A stretch of 64,000 nucleotides of DNA from Anaerocolumna jejuensis DSM 15929 (lineage in GTDB: Bacteria; Bacillota; Clostridia; Lachnospirales; Lachnospiraceae). Position numbers and translations under genes: made by a program. Position 1 is the stretch's first letter. Every line of letters starts with the position of its first letter. The DNA is taken from positions 422,412 through 486,411 of the forward strand of contig NZ_FRAC01000007.1 in the NCBI RefSeq assembly GCF_900142215.1, read 5' to 3'. The notes beneath the pieces are model-generated. The model did not search any database, had not been told where the DNA came from, and was given only the letters and a program-made list of their open reading frames with translations. Below are positions 25,706-35,237 of this stretch, one piece after another.

Positions 25706-28700
25706 TTAGGGAATATCTATCTTCCACAGCTGATTTTCTCCGCCCACATATTCCCACTGATGCACTTTTGCACCGTCATCTTTTGAAATATTACTGACAT
25801 CAAGCACCTTTCCGCTGTTTCTATTTTTTATTTTATAGTAATCGCCTACCTTCTCCAATGCCCATTGCTGGCTGTTTTTCCCGGCAACATAAGCTGACTG
25901 GCATATATTTGCATCATTTTCGGTTGAGCCTCCCACAACTTCCAGGACACGTCCGCTATGAGCCGATTTTATTATAAAATATCCCGATCCGGTGTCTGAA
26001 ATTTCCCATTTTTGATTGTTTCCGCCAACATAAGACCATTGATTGACCAGCGCTCCCTCATCCGATGAATAATTTGATACATCCAAGGATTTGCCGCTGT
26101 GTTTTGCCGTAATCTTATATATTCTTCCGGAGGCTAATACACTGTTATTTGAGACTGTATTTCCGCCGCTGTACTTGTCGATTGTGATACAGTCAATATT
26201 CATATCACCGGTGTCACCTTCATCATATCTATATTCCACTATATTATTGCCGGCCTTCAGATTTACTGCCTCCGTAGATTCGGCCCAAGCATCCCAGCTT
26301 GCTGTCTGGGGCAGTGAAATCTGTTTTACTTTAGTACCGTTAACATACAGGCTCAGGCTTAAATTTCCTTTTGAAGGCCAATATCCTGAATATCTCAAGG
26401 TTGTAGTGTAAGAAGCTGTATTCGGTACGCTTACATTGAACTGGGTCGATGCACCCTGCTGCCAGAAACCGGCAACAAAGCCTGTTCCATCGTACCATAA
26501 GTGGTCTGTAGCAGTTTTTGCGCCTCCTGACAGGGCTGAGCTTTCCGCCTGATACTTCCAGGGTACACGTTTGTTGAGATGGATATTGTCAATATTAATA
26601 TTAGCTGAATCACTGGTATCATATTTAAAGGTAATAGTGTTAGTCCCTTTATTTAAGTACACGGTTTCCACTTTTTCACTCCAGGTATTCCAGTTTCCGG
26701 TTTTTGGCAAGGATATCTGTTTAACCTTTGAGCCATTTAAATAAAGGCTTAAGGTCTTGCTTTCATTATTGCCGTTTGAATATCTCAGTTTCACATCATA
26801 GGACGCAGCAGTTTCAGTATCCACTGAAAAATCCACTGCTGAGCCGGCAACCCAAAGCCCGTCTATAAAGCCTGTTCCGGCATAGCCGGAATGGTTGTCC
26901 GCTATTTTGGCATTTCCTGAAAGAACTGCATTTTCTGCTTCATAATGCCAGGTGGCTGCTTCGGTGACGGTGATTGAGTCAAGATTTACATTGCCGCTGT
27001 CATCGTCGTCATATTTATAGGTTATGGTATTATTTCCGGCTTTCAGCGTAATATTGTCGTAGCGGTCGGCCCATTTGTCCCAGTTTCTGTAATTGAGCAA
27101 TTCTATTTGCTTGACCTTTTCATCATTTACATAGATACTCAGAGTCTTGTCAGTGTCATACCCATTGCAGTAACGGAGATTAACCGAATAATTTCCTGCG
27201 TAAGGAGCATTTACGGTAAACTGAGCCGAAGCTCCCTTGTCTAACAGCCCGGCTACAAAGCCGGTTCCGGTATAACCGTTATGGTCGGCAGCTACTGTGG
27301 CACCACCGGATAAAGTGGCATTTTCTGCTTCGTACATCACACTTCTTTTTAAAATCAAAGCATCCAAGGCCAGTCCGCTTTTTCCGCTTACAGTAAGACG
27401 AATCTTGTTGCTTCCTGCATTAAGCTGAACATTGTTAATTCTTAAAAGATCATAATTGTACTTATTTCCGGCATTTGAGCCAAAGGAAATATCACTGCTT
27501 TTTTGATTTACCTGTAATTTCATGGGAATATTTCCTGCTGTATTATTGTTGTATCTGAAATTCAGTGAATAGCTGCCTGCCGCTTCCGTGTTTACAGTAA
27601 ACTCCACATAGTCATTGCTGTTATTATTGTATTGGGCATATCCGCTGCCCGAGCAATTCGGACTATTGCTTAAAATTACTTTTGAAGCTCCTGATAACGA
27701 GGCATATTCCGCTTCATAAGTCTCACTTTTTTCTTCACCGGATGGTCTGCTGAGCACTGTACCGGGATTTGAAGGAATTCCGAGGTTTATAAAGCCATCC
27801 TCATTCCAATTGATGCGCTGGGCTCTTACCCATCTGTTTGAACCTGTCTGCCCGCCCACCGGTCCGGCATGGTAAACAATCCAATCCTCTGTTTCATCCT
27901 CTGATTTTACAAATAAGGGTGAGCCGGGTCCAAAAGCACTGTTATCAGGTGATTTCACCATCACCGGCTGAGGATTTTTCACCCAGGAGTTACTGTCCAG
28001 CAAGTTGCTGTCTGATTTAGCCGATGAGATTCCGACACAATAGTTGTCATTCATAAAGCTGCTTGCAGAGTAACCAAAATATATCTTACCGTTTCTTTCA
28101 ACTACAGCACAGCCCTCATCTATGCTGCCGCCATTTTTTTCCCATGAGTTTACCGGATAAGCTACGGTACCTTCCGTACCTTTTAATGTCCAGGGATTAC
28201 TCATCTCCACCAGGGTCGGGCACTCGTCAAAGGAATCTCCCTTATAGAAATATTTTGTATAGCTAAAATACCTCTTGCCATTCAGTGTTACAACTCCGCA
28301 TGCCAAGCCATTGCTTTGAGTATTAAGCTTTCCCTTCTCGACCCATGTTCCTTCATAAGGATCAGGAGATGAGTTTTCCAGGACGTAAGAATCAGGATGT
28401 CCAAAACCATAACTATCTTCACTGCTGGATGAGAAATAAATATACCATTTCCCATCCAGACGGTAAATATATGGTCCCCATACATAGCCATAAGAATCTG
28501 GCTCAGGCCATACTAATCTGCTTTTTGCAGTTGTTACCCCTAAAATAGTTTCATGTTTCTGCAAATGGATACCATCTCCAGTAGAAAAGCAGGAATAATA
28601 GTAACCATCTGCAGCCCTGGCAATTGTAGGGTCGGCTCCGCGTATAAGCGGGTTCTGATAACTGGATGTTACATCAGCATAGGTAATGCTTGTTAGCAAT

Positions 28701-28750
28701 AATGTAAATATTATTGCTAATGGTAGAATAACTAAACTCTTTTTTCTCAT
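25706..28750 (-). CDS. Secreted GH43 glycosidase with four CBM6/35-like modules and a ricin-type domain
   Basis: Large exported enzyme of 1014 residues. Signal peptide (VILPLAIIFTLLLTSITYA) then a GH43 five-bladed propeller (about 30-335) with the general-base Asp in IRGADPTIA and the likely acid Glu in SIDEGCAVV. Four beta-sandwich carbohydrate-binding modules start near residues 344, 472, 602 and 733; each begins Y-x-AE-x-A-x-LSG and the last three share GYTGTGF-like blocks. A C-terminal beta-trefoil (CBM13, about 875-1012) has three repeats ending QKW, QQW and QLW. Likely role: arabinan/xylan side-chain cleavage at the cell exterior, with products imported by a neighbouring transporter. 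No anchor motif is seen, so it is probably free. Confidence 0.93.
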   Translation of the reverse strand: MRKKSLVILPLAIIFTLLLTSITYADVTSSYQNPLIRGADPTIARAADGYYYSCFSTGDGIHLQKHETILGVTTAKSRLVWPEPDSYGYVWGPYIYRLDGKWYIYFSSSSEDSYGFGHPDSYVLENSSPDPYEGTWVEKGKLNTQSNGLACGVVTLNGKRYFSYTKYFYKGDSFDECPTLVEMSNPWTLKGTEGTVAYPVNSWEKNGGSIDEGCAVVERNGKIYFGYSASSFMNDNYCVGISSAKSDSNLLDSNSWVKNPQPVMVKSPDNSAFGPGSPLFVKSEDETEDWIVYHAGPVGGQTGSNRWVRAQRINWNEDGFINLGIPSNPGTVLSRPSGEEKSETYEAEYASLSGASKVILSNSPNCSGSGYAQYNNNSNDYVEFTVNTEAAGSYSLNFRYNNNTAGNIPMKLQVNQKSSDISFGSNAGNKYNYDLLRINNVQLNAGSNKIRLTVSGKSGLALDALILKRSVMYEAENATLSGGATVAADHNGYTGTGFVAGLLDKGASAQFTVNAPYAGNYSVNLRYCNGYDTDKTLSIYVNDEKVKQIELLNYRNWDKWADRYDNITLKAGNNTITYKYDDDDSGNVNLDSITVTEAATWHYEAENAVLSGNAKIADNHSGYAGTGFIDGLWVAGSAVDFSVDTETAASYDVKLRYSNGNNESKTLSLYLNGSKVKQISLPKTGNWNTWSEKVETVYLNKGTNTITFKYDTSDSANINIDNIHLNKRVPWKYQAESSALSGGAKTATDHLWYDGTGFVAGFWQQGASTQFNVSVPNTASYTTTLRYSGYWPSKGNLSLSLYVNGTKVKQISLPQTASWDAWAESTEAVNLKAGNNIVEYRYDEGDTGDMNIDCITIDKYSGGNTVSNNSVLASGRIYKITAKHSGKSLDVSNYSSDEGALVNQWSYVGGNNQKWEISDTGSGYFIIKSAHSGRVLEVVGGSTENDANICQSAYVAGKNSQQWALEKVGDYYKIKNRNSGKVLDVSNISKDDGAKVHQWEYVGGENQLWKIDIP

Positions 28751-28924
28751 ATTTAACTCCCTTTATTATTTATTTCAATGTTCTTGCAGTATTACAAGCA
28801 CACTGATTTCATTAGAATCTCCCCATAGATTTATAGAATCTTTTTCCCAGGTTTATTTAAAATGTAAGTACCGGCAAACATAAAAACCAGAGAAAAAATT
28901 TATGCTGCCAAATGCAGGAATTGC

Positions 28925-30739
28925 TTAATCGTGAGGAATAGTGGCAATATTGTGACGGTATTGGCCGTTAATTGCCTTTATTTTCAATGGATCACATTTT
29001 GGCTCTCTTTCATAAGTCAGAAGGCCGTTGGTTTCCTGCTCCACGTCGGATAACTGGGTATAACAGAAACCATATATATAATCAGACTGCATGATGTTGT
29101 CGATGACAAAGCTGTACTGCTTCAGAAAATCCTCTTCACTGTCCGCGCTGGTATAACCCCAGCTTCCATTCTCAGAATTGTTATAATGAATTCCGCCGCA
29201 TTCTGTTATCAGAATTGGCTGGCCCTGGTATTTATAGGGAGGAGCAAAGATGCTTCTTCCTGCGGAGAAGGGAGAGAGGAGGATACTAAGGTCTGAGGTA
29301 AAACGTTTGAAGGTGTCCTGCTTTCCCGGTTCCTTTGCGGTTCCGTGGGAATAGTTATGGATGGCACAGATGTCAGTTCTGGTCTGCTCCCAGCCGTCAT
29401 TGTTCACTACAAGCCTTGTAGGGTCGAGTGCCTTAAGCATGTGATACAGGGAAAGGGTGTAATCCTGCTGAAGAGCATTGCGGCCGATATCCGGCACCGC
29501 CCAGCTTTCGTTAAAGGGTACCCAGGCAACGATAGAAGGATGGTTGTAATCTCTTTCCAAGACCTCCATCCATTCTTTGATATAGCGCATCACGGAATTG
29601 TCTGTGAACAAGCAGGCGGCAGCAACCTCCTCCCAGACTAAATATCCTAATTTATCTGCCCAGTAAAGGAATCTGGGGTCTTCTGTTTTCTGATGCTTTC
29701 TGCAGCCGTTAAATCCCATTTCCTTCATTATCTCAATATCATATTGAAAATCCTCATCCTTTGGCGCAGTAAGAATGCCCTCCGGCCAATAGCCCTGGTC
29801 AAGCACCAGCTTCAGATAATAAGGATAATTATTCAGATAGACCATTCCGTTTTCAGTATGTATCTTACGCATGCCAAAATAACTTTTGACACAGTCATGA
29901 ATGCCTTCGCCTGATTTCAGGGTAAAGCTGATATCATAAAGAGCAGGGTTTTCCGGTGTCCAGGAGCGGCTGGCGCCATGATTATTGGTGTAAAAAATCT
30001 TATCCGCTGCCAGATGGATGCTTCTTTTGAATACCGTATTGCTGTTTATGGAATAGGAGTCCTTGCAGATAAGCTCTTCTCCGAAGGAAATAGTGACCTC
30101 CAATGCCATATTGGGAATGAGCTTACTGAAAGTGCATTCCAGGTCCAGAATATCGTGGTCAAAATCAGGAGTCATTTTAATTCTGGTTATATTTACGGGG
30201 TCAACGGGTTCCAGCCACACAGACTGCCAGATGCCTGAGGTCCTGGTGTACCAGATTCCGGCACTTTTTTCTTCCCAGAACTGTTTCCCTCTTGGGATGG
30301 TTTCGTCGGCAGCAGGATCCTCTGCTGACACAGAAAGGCTGTGTATGGTAATAGAGTCCCTGAGACAATGGGTGATGTCAAAGGAAAAGGCAGAGCTGCC
30401 GCCTTCATGCTCCCCGCACAGGGCTTCATCAATATAGACTTTGCAGCGGTAGTCCACCGCACCAAAGTGCAGCAGAATATTTTTTCCTTCCCATTCTGCC
30501 GGCAGGGTAAAGGTACGTTTATAAAAACATTTATTATGGATGGATGTATCCTTAATTCCGCTAAGCCCGCTCTCAAAGCAGAAGGGAACCTCTATCCGTC
30601 CGGACAGGGTATGGGAGTCCTTTTCCCAATGACAGCTTTCGGCTTCCCCCATGTCATCAAAATCAAAATCCCATGTTCCGTTAAGGCATTGCCATTCCTC
30701 CCGGACGAATTGGGGGCGTGGATATTCAGTACGCAGCAT
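28925..30739 (-). CDS. Glycoside hydrolase family 2 protein
   Basis: Cytoplasmic retaining glycosidase of 604 residues (no signal peptide). N-terminal jelly-roll sugar-binding domain (LNGTWDFDFDD, FCFESGLSG), an Ig-like domain, and a C-terminal TIM barrel. The acid/base is E411 in WVPFNESW; the nucleophile is E513 in LITECGG. Specificity could be beta-galactosidase, beta-glucuronidase or alpha-L-arabinofuranosidase-like; sequence alone does not decide. Start ATG has AGGAGG upstream on the minus strand. It lies 174 bases before GH43 on the same strand, and the divergent ArsR-type regulator is upstream. Confidence 0.93.
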   Translation of the reverse strand: MLRTEYPRPQFVREEWQCLNGTWDFDFDDMGEAESCHWEKDSHTLSGRIEVPFCFESGLSGIKDTSIHNKCFYKRTFTLPAEWEGKNILLHFGAVDYRCKVYIDEALCGEHEGGSSAFSFDITHCLRDSITIHSLSVSAEDPAADETIPRGKQFWEEKSAGIWYTRTSGIWQSVWLEPVDPVNITRIKMTPDFDHDILDLECTFSKLIPNMALEVTISFGEELICKDSYSINSNTVFKRSIHLAADKIFYTNNHGASRSWTPENPALYDISFTLKSGEGIHDCVKSYFGMRKIHTENGMVYLNNYPYYLKLVLDQGYWPEGILTAPKDEDFQYDIEIMKEMGFNGCRKHQKTEDPRFLYWADKLGYLVWEEVAAACLFTDNSVMRYIKEWMEVLERDYNHPSIVAWVPFNESWAVPDIGRNALQQDYTLSLYHMLKALDPTRLVVNNDGWEQTRTDICAIHNYSHGTAKEPGKQDTFKRFTSDLSILLSPFSAGRSIFAPPYKYQGQPILITECGGIHYNNSENGSWGYTSADSEEDFLKQYSFVIDNIMQSDYIYGFCYTQLSDVEQETNGLLTYEREPKCDPLKIKAINGQYRHNIATIPHD

Positions 30740-30919
30740 AAATAAAAACCTCCTAGTTTAAATGTTTGTCAATTAATTCTGTCTTAAGAGCATGATTTCC
30801 GAAAAAGTAAGGTCCTTCTTTTATGTGATGCTTACCTCATTACTGCGCTGCTGCCCGCTTTAGCCTTTTATGGTTGCAGCGCAGATACAAACTTGTCGTT
30901 ACTGATAATTTTTAAAAAG

Positions 30920-30936
30920 CTACAACATGATTGTAG
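30920..30936. promoter_or_regulatory. Candidate operator, palindrome CTACAAN5TTGTAG
   Basis: A 17-base palindrome in the 544-base divergent region between GH2 and the ArsR-like regulator. It has the same half-site spacing as the palindrome at 31244-31260, so it may serve the minus-strand GH genes. Most of this region (30740-31283) is AT-rich with several related ACAACATAAAAAA-type blocks near 30963 and 31169. Confidence 0.45.
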
Positions 30937-31193
30937 GATTATTTTATAAAAAGACGAAAATTACAACATAAAAAACTGTAATAAAATTAATATGACATTT
31001 CTTGTAAAGATATCTAAATATAAAACTACAATAAAATCGAGTACATTACTATACAAAAAATATCCAAATTAACAGAGCAATAATTGTACAATATTTATAA
31101 AATGAGTTAAATGCTATAAAAAAATAATAAATGCAAAAGGATTTATAAGCAGAAATAATGTAATTAATACAACATAAAAAATGTAATAAATGA

Positions 31194-31222
31194 TTGACTG
31201 TATGACATAAGAATGTTATATT
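31194..31222 (+). promoter_or_regulatory. Predicted promoter of ArsR-like regulator
   Basis: TTGACT at 31194-31199 and TATATT at 31217-31222, 17-base spacer. It is flanked by CAACATN5ATGTAA (31170-31186) and TTACATN5ATGTAA (31244-31260), a layout expected for autoregulation. Confidence 0.6.
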
Positions 31223-31243
31223 AAAAATGTAAGATACGTTAAA

Positions 31244-31260
31244 TTACATGAATAATGTAA
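31244..31260. promoter_or_regulatory. Candidate autoregulatory operator TTACATN5ATGTAA
   Basis: A perfect 17-base palindrome (6-base arms, 5-base spacer), 22 bases after the -10 hexamer and 23 bases before the TTG start. Suited to transcription blockage by the regulator it precedes. Confidence 0.5.
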
Positions 31261-31283
31261 TATTCAAGAAAGGAGGAGTTTAT

Positions 31284-32366
31284 TTGAAGATCAAGAAGAA
31301 AAGGATTGCTCTTGACTTTGATAACAAAGAAAAAATCGTACAGGTGGGAAAGGCACTTTCTTCTGATACAAGACTTGATATATTAAAACTGTTAATTGAT
31401 AAGTCGGTGAATATCAGTGAAATTGCAAATACCTTTCAGATCCCCTTATCAACCGCAGCATTGCATGTAAAGGTATTGGAAGAAGCAGGTATGATAACGG
31501 CAACAGAGCAGCCGGGAGTAAGAGGTGCGCAGAAGGTCTGCGGTATTGCATTTGAAGATATCTATTTTAATGCATTCCGTCATAAAATGGACAGGGACAA
31601 TATTAAAGTATATCATTTCCCCATGGGAATCGGTAATTACTATAACTGCATGGTGAATGAGAACTGCGGTATTATCAGCGAGCGTTCCTACCTTGGGGTG
31701 GAGGATGCCCCTTATGGCTTTTATGCACAAAACCGCCATGAAGCCCAGCTTATCTGGTTTATGTCAGGCTATCTGGAATACCGCTTTCCCAACTATATGT
31801 TAAAGAAGAACAAGGTAAAAGAATTGTCCTTTTCTTTTGAAGTCTGCTCGGAAGCACCGGGATATCAGAATGACTGGCCTTCCGATATAACTGTATGGAT
31901 TAATGAGAAGGAGATTGCAACAATTTATTCCAAAGGGGATTTTGGCGGCAGGAGAGGACATTTGAATCCGGACTGGTGGAGCGATACCATGACCCAATAC
32001 GGAGTATTAAAGAATGTTACCATTAATGGGCAGGGCTGCTTTGAGGATCTGGTAAAAACCTCCGATGAAACACTGGATACCCTTTGTATCTGTGACGACT
32101 ATTTTATCAGCTTTAAGATTGGCATTAAGCCCGATGCTAAAAATCTTGGCGGAATGAATTTGTTCGGAGAAAAATTCGGAGATTTTGCCCAGGGAATCGT
32201 CATGAGCGTATTAATGGACAGCAGTGAGGAGGAGGAAGAGGAGGAACCTGAGGCAGAAGAAGAGGATTCTAAGGCAGAAGAAGAGGATTCTGAGACAGAA
32301 GAAGAGGATTCTAAGACAGAAGAAGAGGATTCTAAGACAGAAGAAGGGGTCAATGAAGAAACTTAA
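31284..32366 (+). CDS. ArsR-like winged-helix regulator with large effector domain and acidic repeat tail
   Basis: Predicted DNA-binding regulator of 360 residues. The first ~85 residues form an ArsR-type winged helix (QVGKALSSDTRLDILKLL, ISEIANTFQIPLSTAALHVKVLEEAGMI). Residues about 90-320 form a domain I do not recognise, rich in aromatic residues and with C/W-rich blocks (NYYNCMVNENCG, NPDWWSD); it may bind a sugar. The tail is acidic and built of 7-residue repeats (EEDSKTE). The TTG at 31284 is chosen because AAAGGAGG lies just upstream; an ATG at 31248 falls inside the palindrome. Its position between divergent glycan genes suggests it controls both sides. Confidence 0.82.
   Translation: MKIKKKRIALDFDNKEKIVQVGKALSSDTRLDILKLLIDKSVNISEIANTFQIPLSTAALHVKVLEEAGMITATEQPGVRGAQKVCGIAFEDIYFNAFRHKMDRDNIKVYHFPMGIGNYYNCMVNENCGIISERSYLGVEDAPYGFYAQNRHEAQLIWFMSGYLEYRFPNYMLKKNKVKELSFSFEVCSEAPGYQNDWPSDITVWINEKEIATIYSKGDFGGRRGHLNPDWWSDTMTQYGVLKNVTINGQGCFEDLVKTSDETLDTLCICDDYFISFKIGIKPDAKNLGGMNLFGEKFGDFAQGIVMSVLMDSSEEEEEEEPEAEEEDSKAEEEDSETEEEDSKTEEEDSKTEEGVNEET
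32253..32345 (+). repeat. 21 bp tandem repeat encoding acidic tail
   Basis: About four 21-base units (GAAGAGGATTCTAAGACAGA-type), each encoding EEDSKTE, at the 3' end of the regulator gene. Units differ at a few bases (Ala/Thr, Lys/Glu changes). Copy number could vary by slippage without loss of frame. Confidence 0.85.
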
Positions 32367-32618
32367 TTTCATTGAAAAACAGAGAAAGTGGTTTGGGTTA
32401 TGGAGGTAAGGCAATCTGCATTATTATATTTTCAGGATGCGTTTTGATGCTTGGGATGCAGCGGTAGACCTGCAGCTGTAAAAAAGTATAATCAGGATTT
32501 TACAGAAAATACGGCTGCCGGCTCAACAAGGAAGGTGAAAAATATAGTAATAATTAAAAGCATCTCCGGCAAAACGTAAAAATGCACAAATAATAATTAA
32601 AAAAGTAGAAAAATATAC

Positions 32619-32647
32619 TTGTAAATTATAAAACAAAATGATAATAT
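32619..32647 (+). promoter_or_regulatory. Predicted promoter of first sugar ABC operon
   Basis: TTGTAA at 32619-32624 and TAATAT at 32642-32647 with a 17-base spacer, then AAAAAATGTAAGG, a half-site resembling the operator motif upstream. The rest of the 346-base gap (32367-32712) contains nothing I can name. Confidence 0.45.
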
Positions 32648-32712
32648 AAAAAATGTAAGGACCTTATGCGCAAAAGGTAAAATAAATTATATCTTGATAT
32701 TGGAGGTTTTAT

Positions 32713-34056
32713 ATGAAAAAGAGATTGTTTGCAGTTTTACTTTCAGCTGTGCTGACAGCGGCTTCCTTAACAGGCTGTGCAAGCAGCAATGCCCCGGCTG
32801 ATAATGCCGGCAGCGCCAACACTAACAATTCTTCTACAGCAGAAAAGGACAAGAAGGACGATACTTCCAAGGGAACGGGTAAACCCATCCGTCTGGTAAA
32901 TGGAAAGATTGAAATCGATAATCAGTTAAAAGCTTTTGCAACAGCTTATAAAGAAAGAACAGGGCAGGAGGTTATTATAGAGTCCTTAGGCGGCGGTGCG
33001 GATATCAACGGAACCTTAAAGGGATATCTTGCAACAGATAACATGCCTGATATTTTTGTATTTGGCGGTGAAGGAGATTATCAGACCTGGAAAGACTATA
33101 TGGCAGATTTAAGCAGTGAAAACTGGGCTTCCCAGACAGATTTCGGTTTTAAGGACGGGAACGGCAAGACCGTAGGGTTCCCTTATGCCGTTGAAGGTTA
33201 TGGAATTACTTACAATGCTGATATTTTAAAAAAGGCCGGTGTTGATCCGAAGTCCCTTGTGAACTTTGATGCCTATAAGGCAGCTTTTGAAAAGATTGAC
33301 TCCATGAAGGACGAGCTTGGCATAACAGCCGTATGCTCCGTTGCTGCAGAGGCAGGACAGATGTACTGGTCAACTGCCAATCATATTTTTGGCTATTATT
33401 TATCAGCAGGTTTAAAGAGAGATGATACTACCTATATCGACATGTTAAAGGAAGGCAAGGTAGATGAGCAAAGGCTTGGACAGTTTGCTGACTTTACAAA
33501 GATGCTGTTTAGCTATTCCGATCAAAAGGTTTTGATATCCGGTACATATGATGACCAGCTGGCACTCTGGGCACAGGGAAAAGCAGCATTTATCACACAG
33601 GGCAACTGGATCGATCCTTCCCTTCCCAGCTATAATGCTACCTTTGACTGCGGAATTGCACCTCTGGCTTTCTTAAAAGAAGATACTTCAGGTATACTGG
33701 CAGATTGCCCTTCTTGGTGGGCTGTATATGGCGACGGTAAGAACATTGATGCCTGCAAGGCTTTCTTAAATGACCTTGCTACTTCTGCGGAAGGTCAGAA
33801 GGCACTGGTAAAAGACTGCGGTATGATATCACCTTATAAGACCTGTAAGGAAGTACCGGAAACACCTCTTGCAGTCAGCTTAAAGAGTTATATTGATGCC
33901 GGAAACACCTATGCATGGCAGTGGGCAAAAATGCCAGAGGGTATTGCAACCAATGCAACTGGTGCGGTATTTGAATTATACGCAAAGGGTGATATTGACA
34001 AAGATGGATTTGTTAAAATGCTGGGCAAAGCAATTGCTGATTATGTAAAGAAATAA
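32713..34056 (+). CDS. Sugar ABC transporter substrate-binding lipoprotein (family 1)
   Basis: Carbohydrate-binding lipoprotein of 447 residues. Lipobox SLTGC (C22), a Ser/Asn/Lys linker, then a family-1 binding protein fold: LKAFATAYKERTGQEVIIES, DIFVFGGEGD, GFPYAVEGYGITYNADILKKAG and GKAAFITQGNWI. It binds an oligosaccharide for the two permeases downstream. ATG preceded by TTGGAGG. The exact ligand is unknown; the GH13 enzyme downstream suggests an alpha-glucan oligosaccharide. Confidence 0.93.
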   Translation: MKKRLFAVLLSAVLTAASLTGCASSNAPADNAGSANTNNSSTAEKDKKDDTSKGTGKPIRLVNGKIEIDNQLKAFATAYKERTGQEVIIESLGGGADINGTLKGYLATDNMPDIFVFGGEGDYQTWKDYMADLSSENWASQTDFGFKDGNGKTVGFPYAVEGYGITYNADILKKAGVDPKSLVNFDAYKAAFEKIDSMKDELGITAVCSVAAEAGQMYWSTANHIFGYYLSAGLKRDDTTYIDMLKEGKVDEQRLGQFADFTKMLFSYSDQKVLISGTYDDQLALWAQGKAAFITQGNWIDPSLPSYNATFDCGIAPLAFLKEDTSGILADCPSWWAVYGDGKNIDACKAFLNDLATSAEGQKALVKDCGMISPYKTCKEVPETPLAVSLKSYIDAGNTYAWQWAKMPEGIATNATGAVFELYAKGDIDKDGFVKMLGKAIADYVKK

Positions 34057-34073
34057 ATGCTGACAGAGGGCGG

Positions 34074-34141
34074 CTGCATACTGGATGAAACCGGCTGGAA
34101 GAAGCGGGGTGTTTCTTACGGCATCTGCATTCAGTATGCAG
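34074..34141 (+). repeat. Intercistronic hairpin after sugar-binding protein gene
   Basis: Arms CTGCATACTG (34074-34083) and CAGTATGCAG (34132-34141) with internal secondary structure, in the 140-base spacer between binding protein and first permease. Same position in the operon as the hairpins at 19418 and 57105. Confidence 0.65.
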
Positions 34142-34196
34142 AAAGTCCTTTATGGGATAATCTCAGGCAAGGCTGCTATGTGATAGGAGGACTATA

Positions 34197-35237
34197 GTGA
34201 ATACACAGCTAAAAAGAACTTTCTCCCTGATAGAAATGATACTTGGACTGGGTGCAATGGCATTTGCTCTGTACCTGGATTTTACGGGCAGTGAAAGCAG
34301 CTACAGGGGGATATTGCTTGCGGCAGGACTAGTACTGGCAGTAGCGGGACTTTTTATACTGCCTTCTAAAAAACACCGTTCTATTGTAAATGTCCTGTTT
34401 TTGCTCCCGGTTCTGCTGACATTTTTCTTCACCGTTTTAAACCCGTTCATACAGGGTATTTTCCTCTCTATGACGGACTGGAATGGTATTAAATTTACAA
34501 AGTTTACGGGGATAGAGAATTACATTACCATGTTTCGGTCAGGAGATTACATCTATTCTTTTCTGATAACCTTCCTTTATACCATATTAAATATGATAAC
34601 AGTAAATATTGCAGCCTTTGCACTGGCGCTTCTTTGTACATCAAAGGTAAGGGGCAGAAATTTCTACCGTGCTTCCTTCTTTCTGCCAAACCTAATTGGC
34701 GGAATTGTACTGGGCTATGTCTGGCAGTTTATCTTTAATAAGGTATTTACATCTGTCATTGCTGACAGCCAGTCCATGTTAACGGATCCCAATATGGCCC
34801 TGCTGGCCATTTTGATTGTAAGTACCTGGCAGTATGCCGGTTATATCATGATGATTTATGTAACCGGGCTGCAGGGAGTGCCAAGGGATATTATGGAGGC
34901 ATCCAATGTAGATGGGGCAAATTGGTGGGTAACCCTTCGAAGAATAAAAATACCCATGATTGCCAACACCTTTACGGTATGTCTTTTCCTGACGCTGGTA
35001 AATTCCTTTAAACAGTTTGACTTGAATTTTGCCATAACCAATGGCGCACCCAGCAGAATTCTGCAGGATAAAGCCGTACTGTCAACGGAATTCATGGCAC
35101 TTAATATCTATAAAACAGCAATTGCGAAAAATGAATATGCCTTGGGGCAGACGAAAGCCGTTGTATTCTTTATTATACTGGCGGTGGTATCTCTTACCCA
35201 GGTTTCCATAAATAAGAGGAAGGAGGTTGAATTGTGA
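34197..35237 (+). CDS. Sugar ABC transporter permease (MalF/UgpA type)
   Basis: Permease of 346 residues with two extra N-terminal spans before the usual six; conserved EAA loop DIMEASNVDGANWWVTLRRIKIPMI and NPFIQGIFLSMTDWNGI near the third span. GTG start at 34197 with ATAGGAGG upstream. It overlaps the second permease by a few bases. No ATPase gene is present; such systems usually share an MsmX-type ATPase encoded elsewhere. Confidence 0.93.
   Translation: MNTQLKRTFSLIEMILGLGAMAFALYLDFTGSESSYRGILLAAGLVLAVAGLFILPSKKHRSIVNVLFLLPVLLTFFFTVLNPFIQGIFLSMTDWNGIKFTKFTGIENYITMFRSGDYIYSFLITFLYTILNMITVNIAAFALALLCTSKVRGRNFYRASFFLPNLIGGIVLGYVWQFIFNKVFTSVIADSQSMLTDPNMALLAILIVSTWQYAGYIMMIYVTGLQGVPRDIMEASNVDGANWWVTLRRIKIPMIANTFTVCLFLTLVNSFKQFDLNFAITNGAPSRILQDKAVLSTEFMALNIYKTAIAKNEYALGQTKAVVFFIILAVVSLTQVSINKRKEVEL

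Noticed and set aside
32211..32414. Alternative-frame repetitive ORFs over the acidic-tail repeat
   Set aside because: They only reflect translation of the 21-base repeat in other frames.
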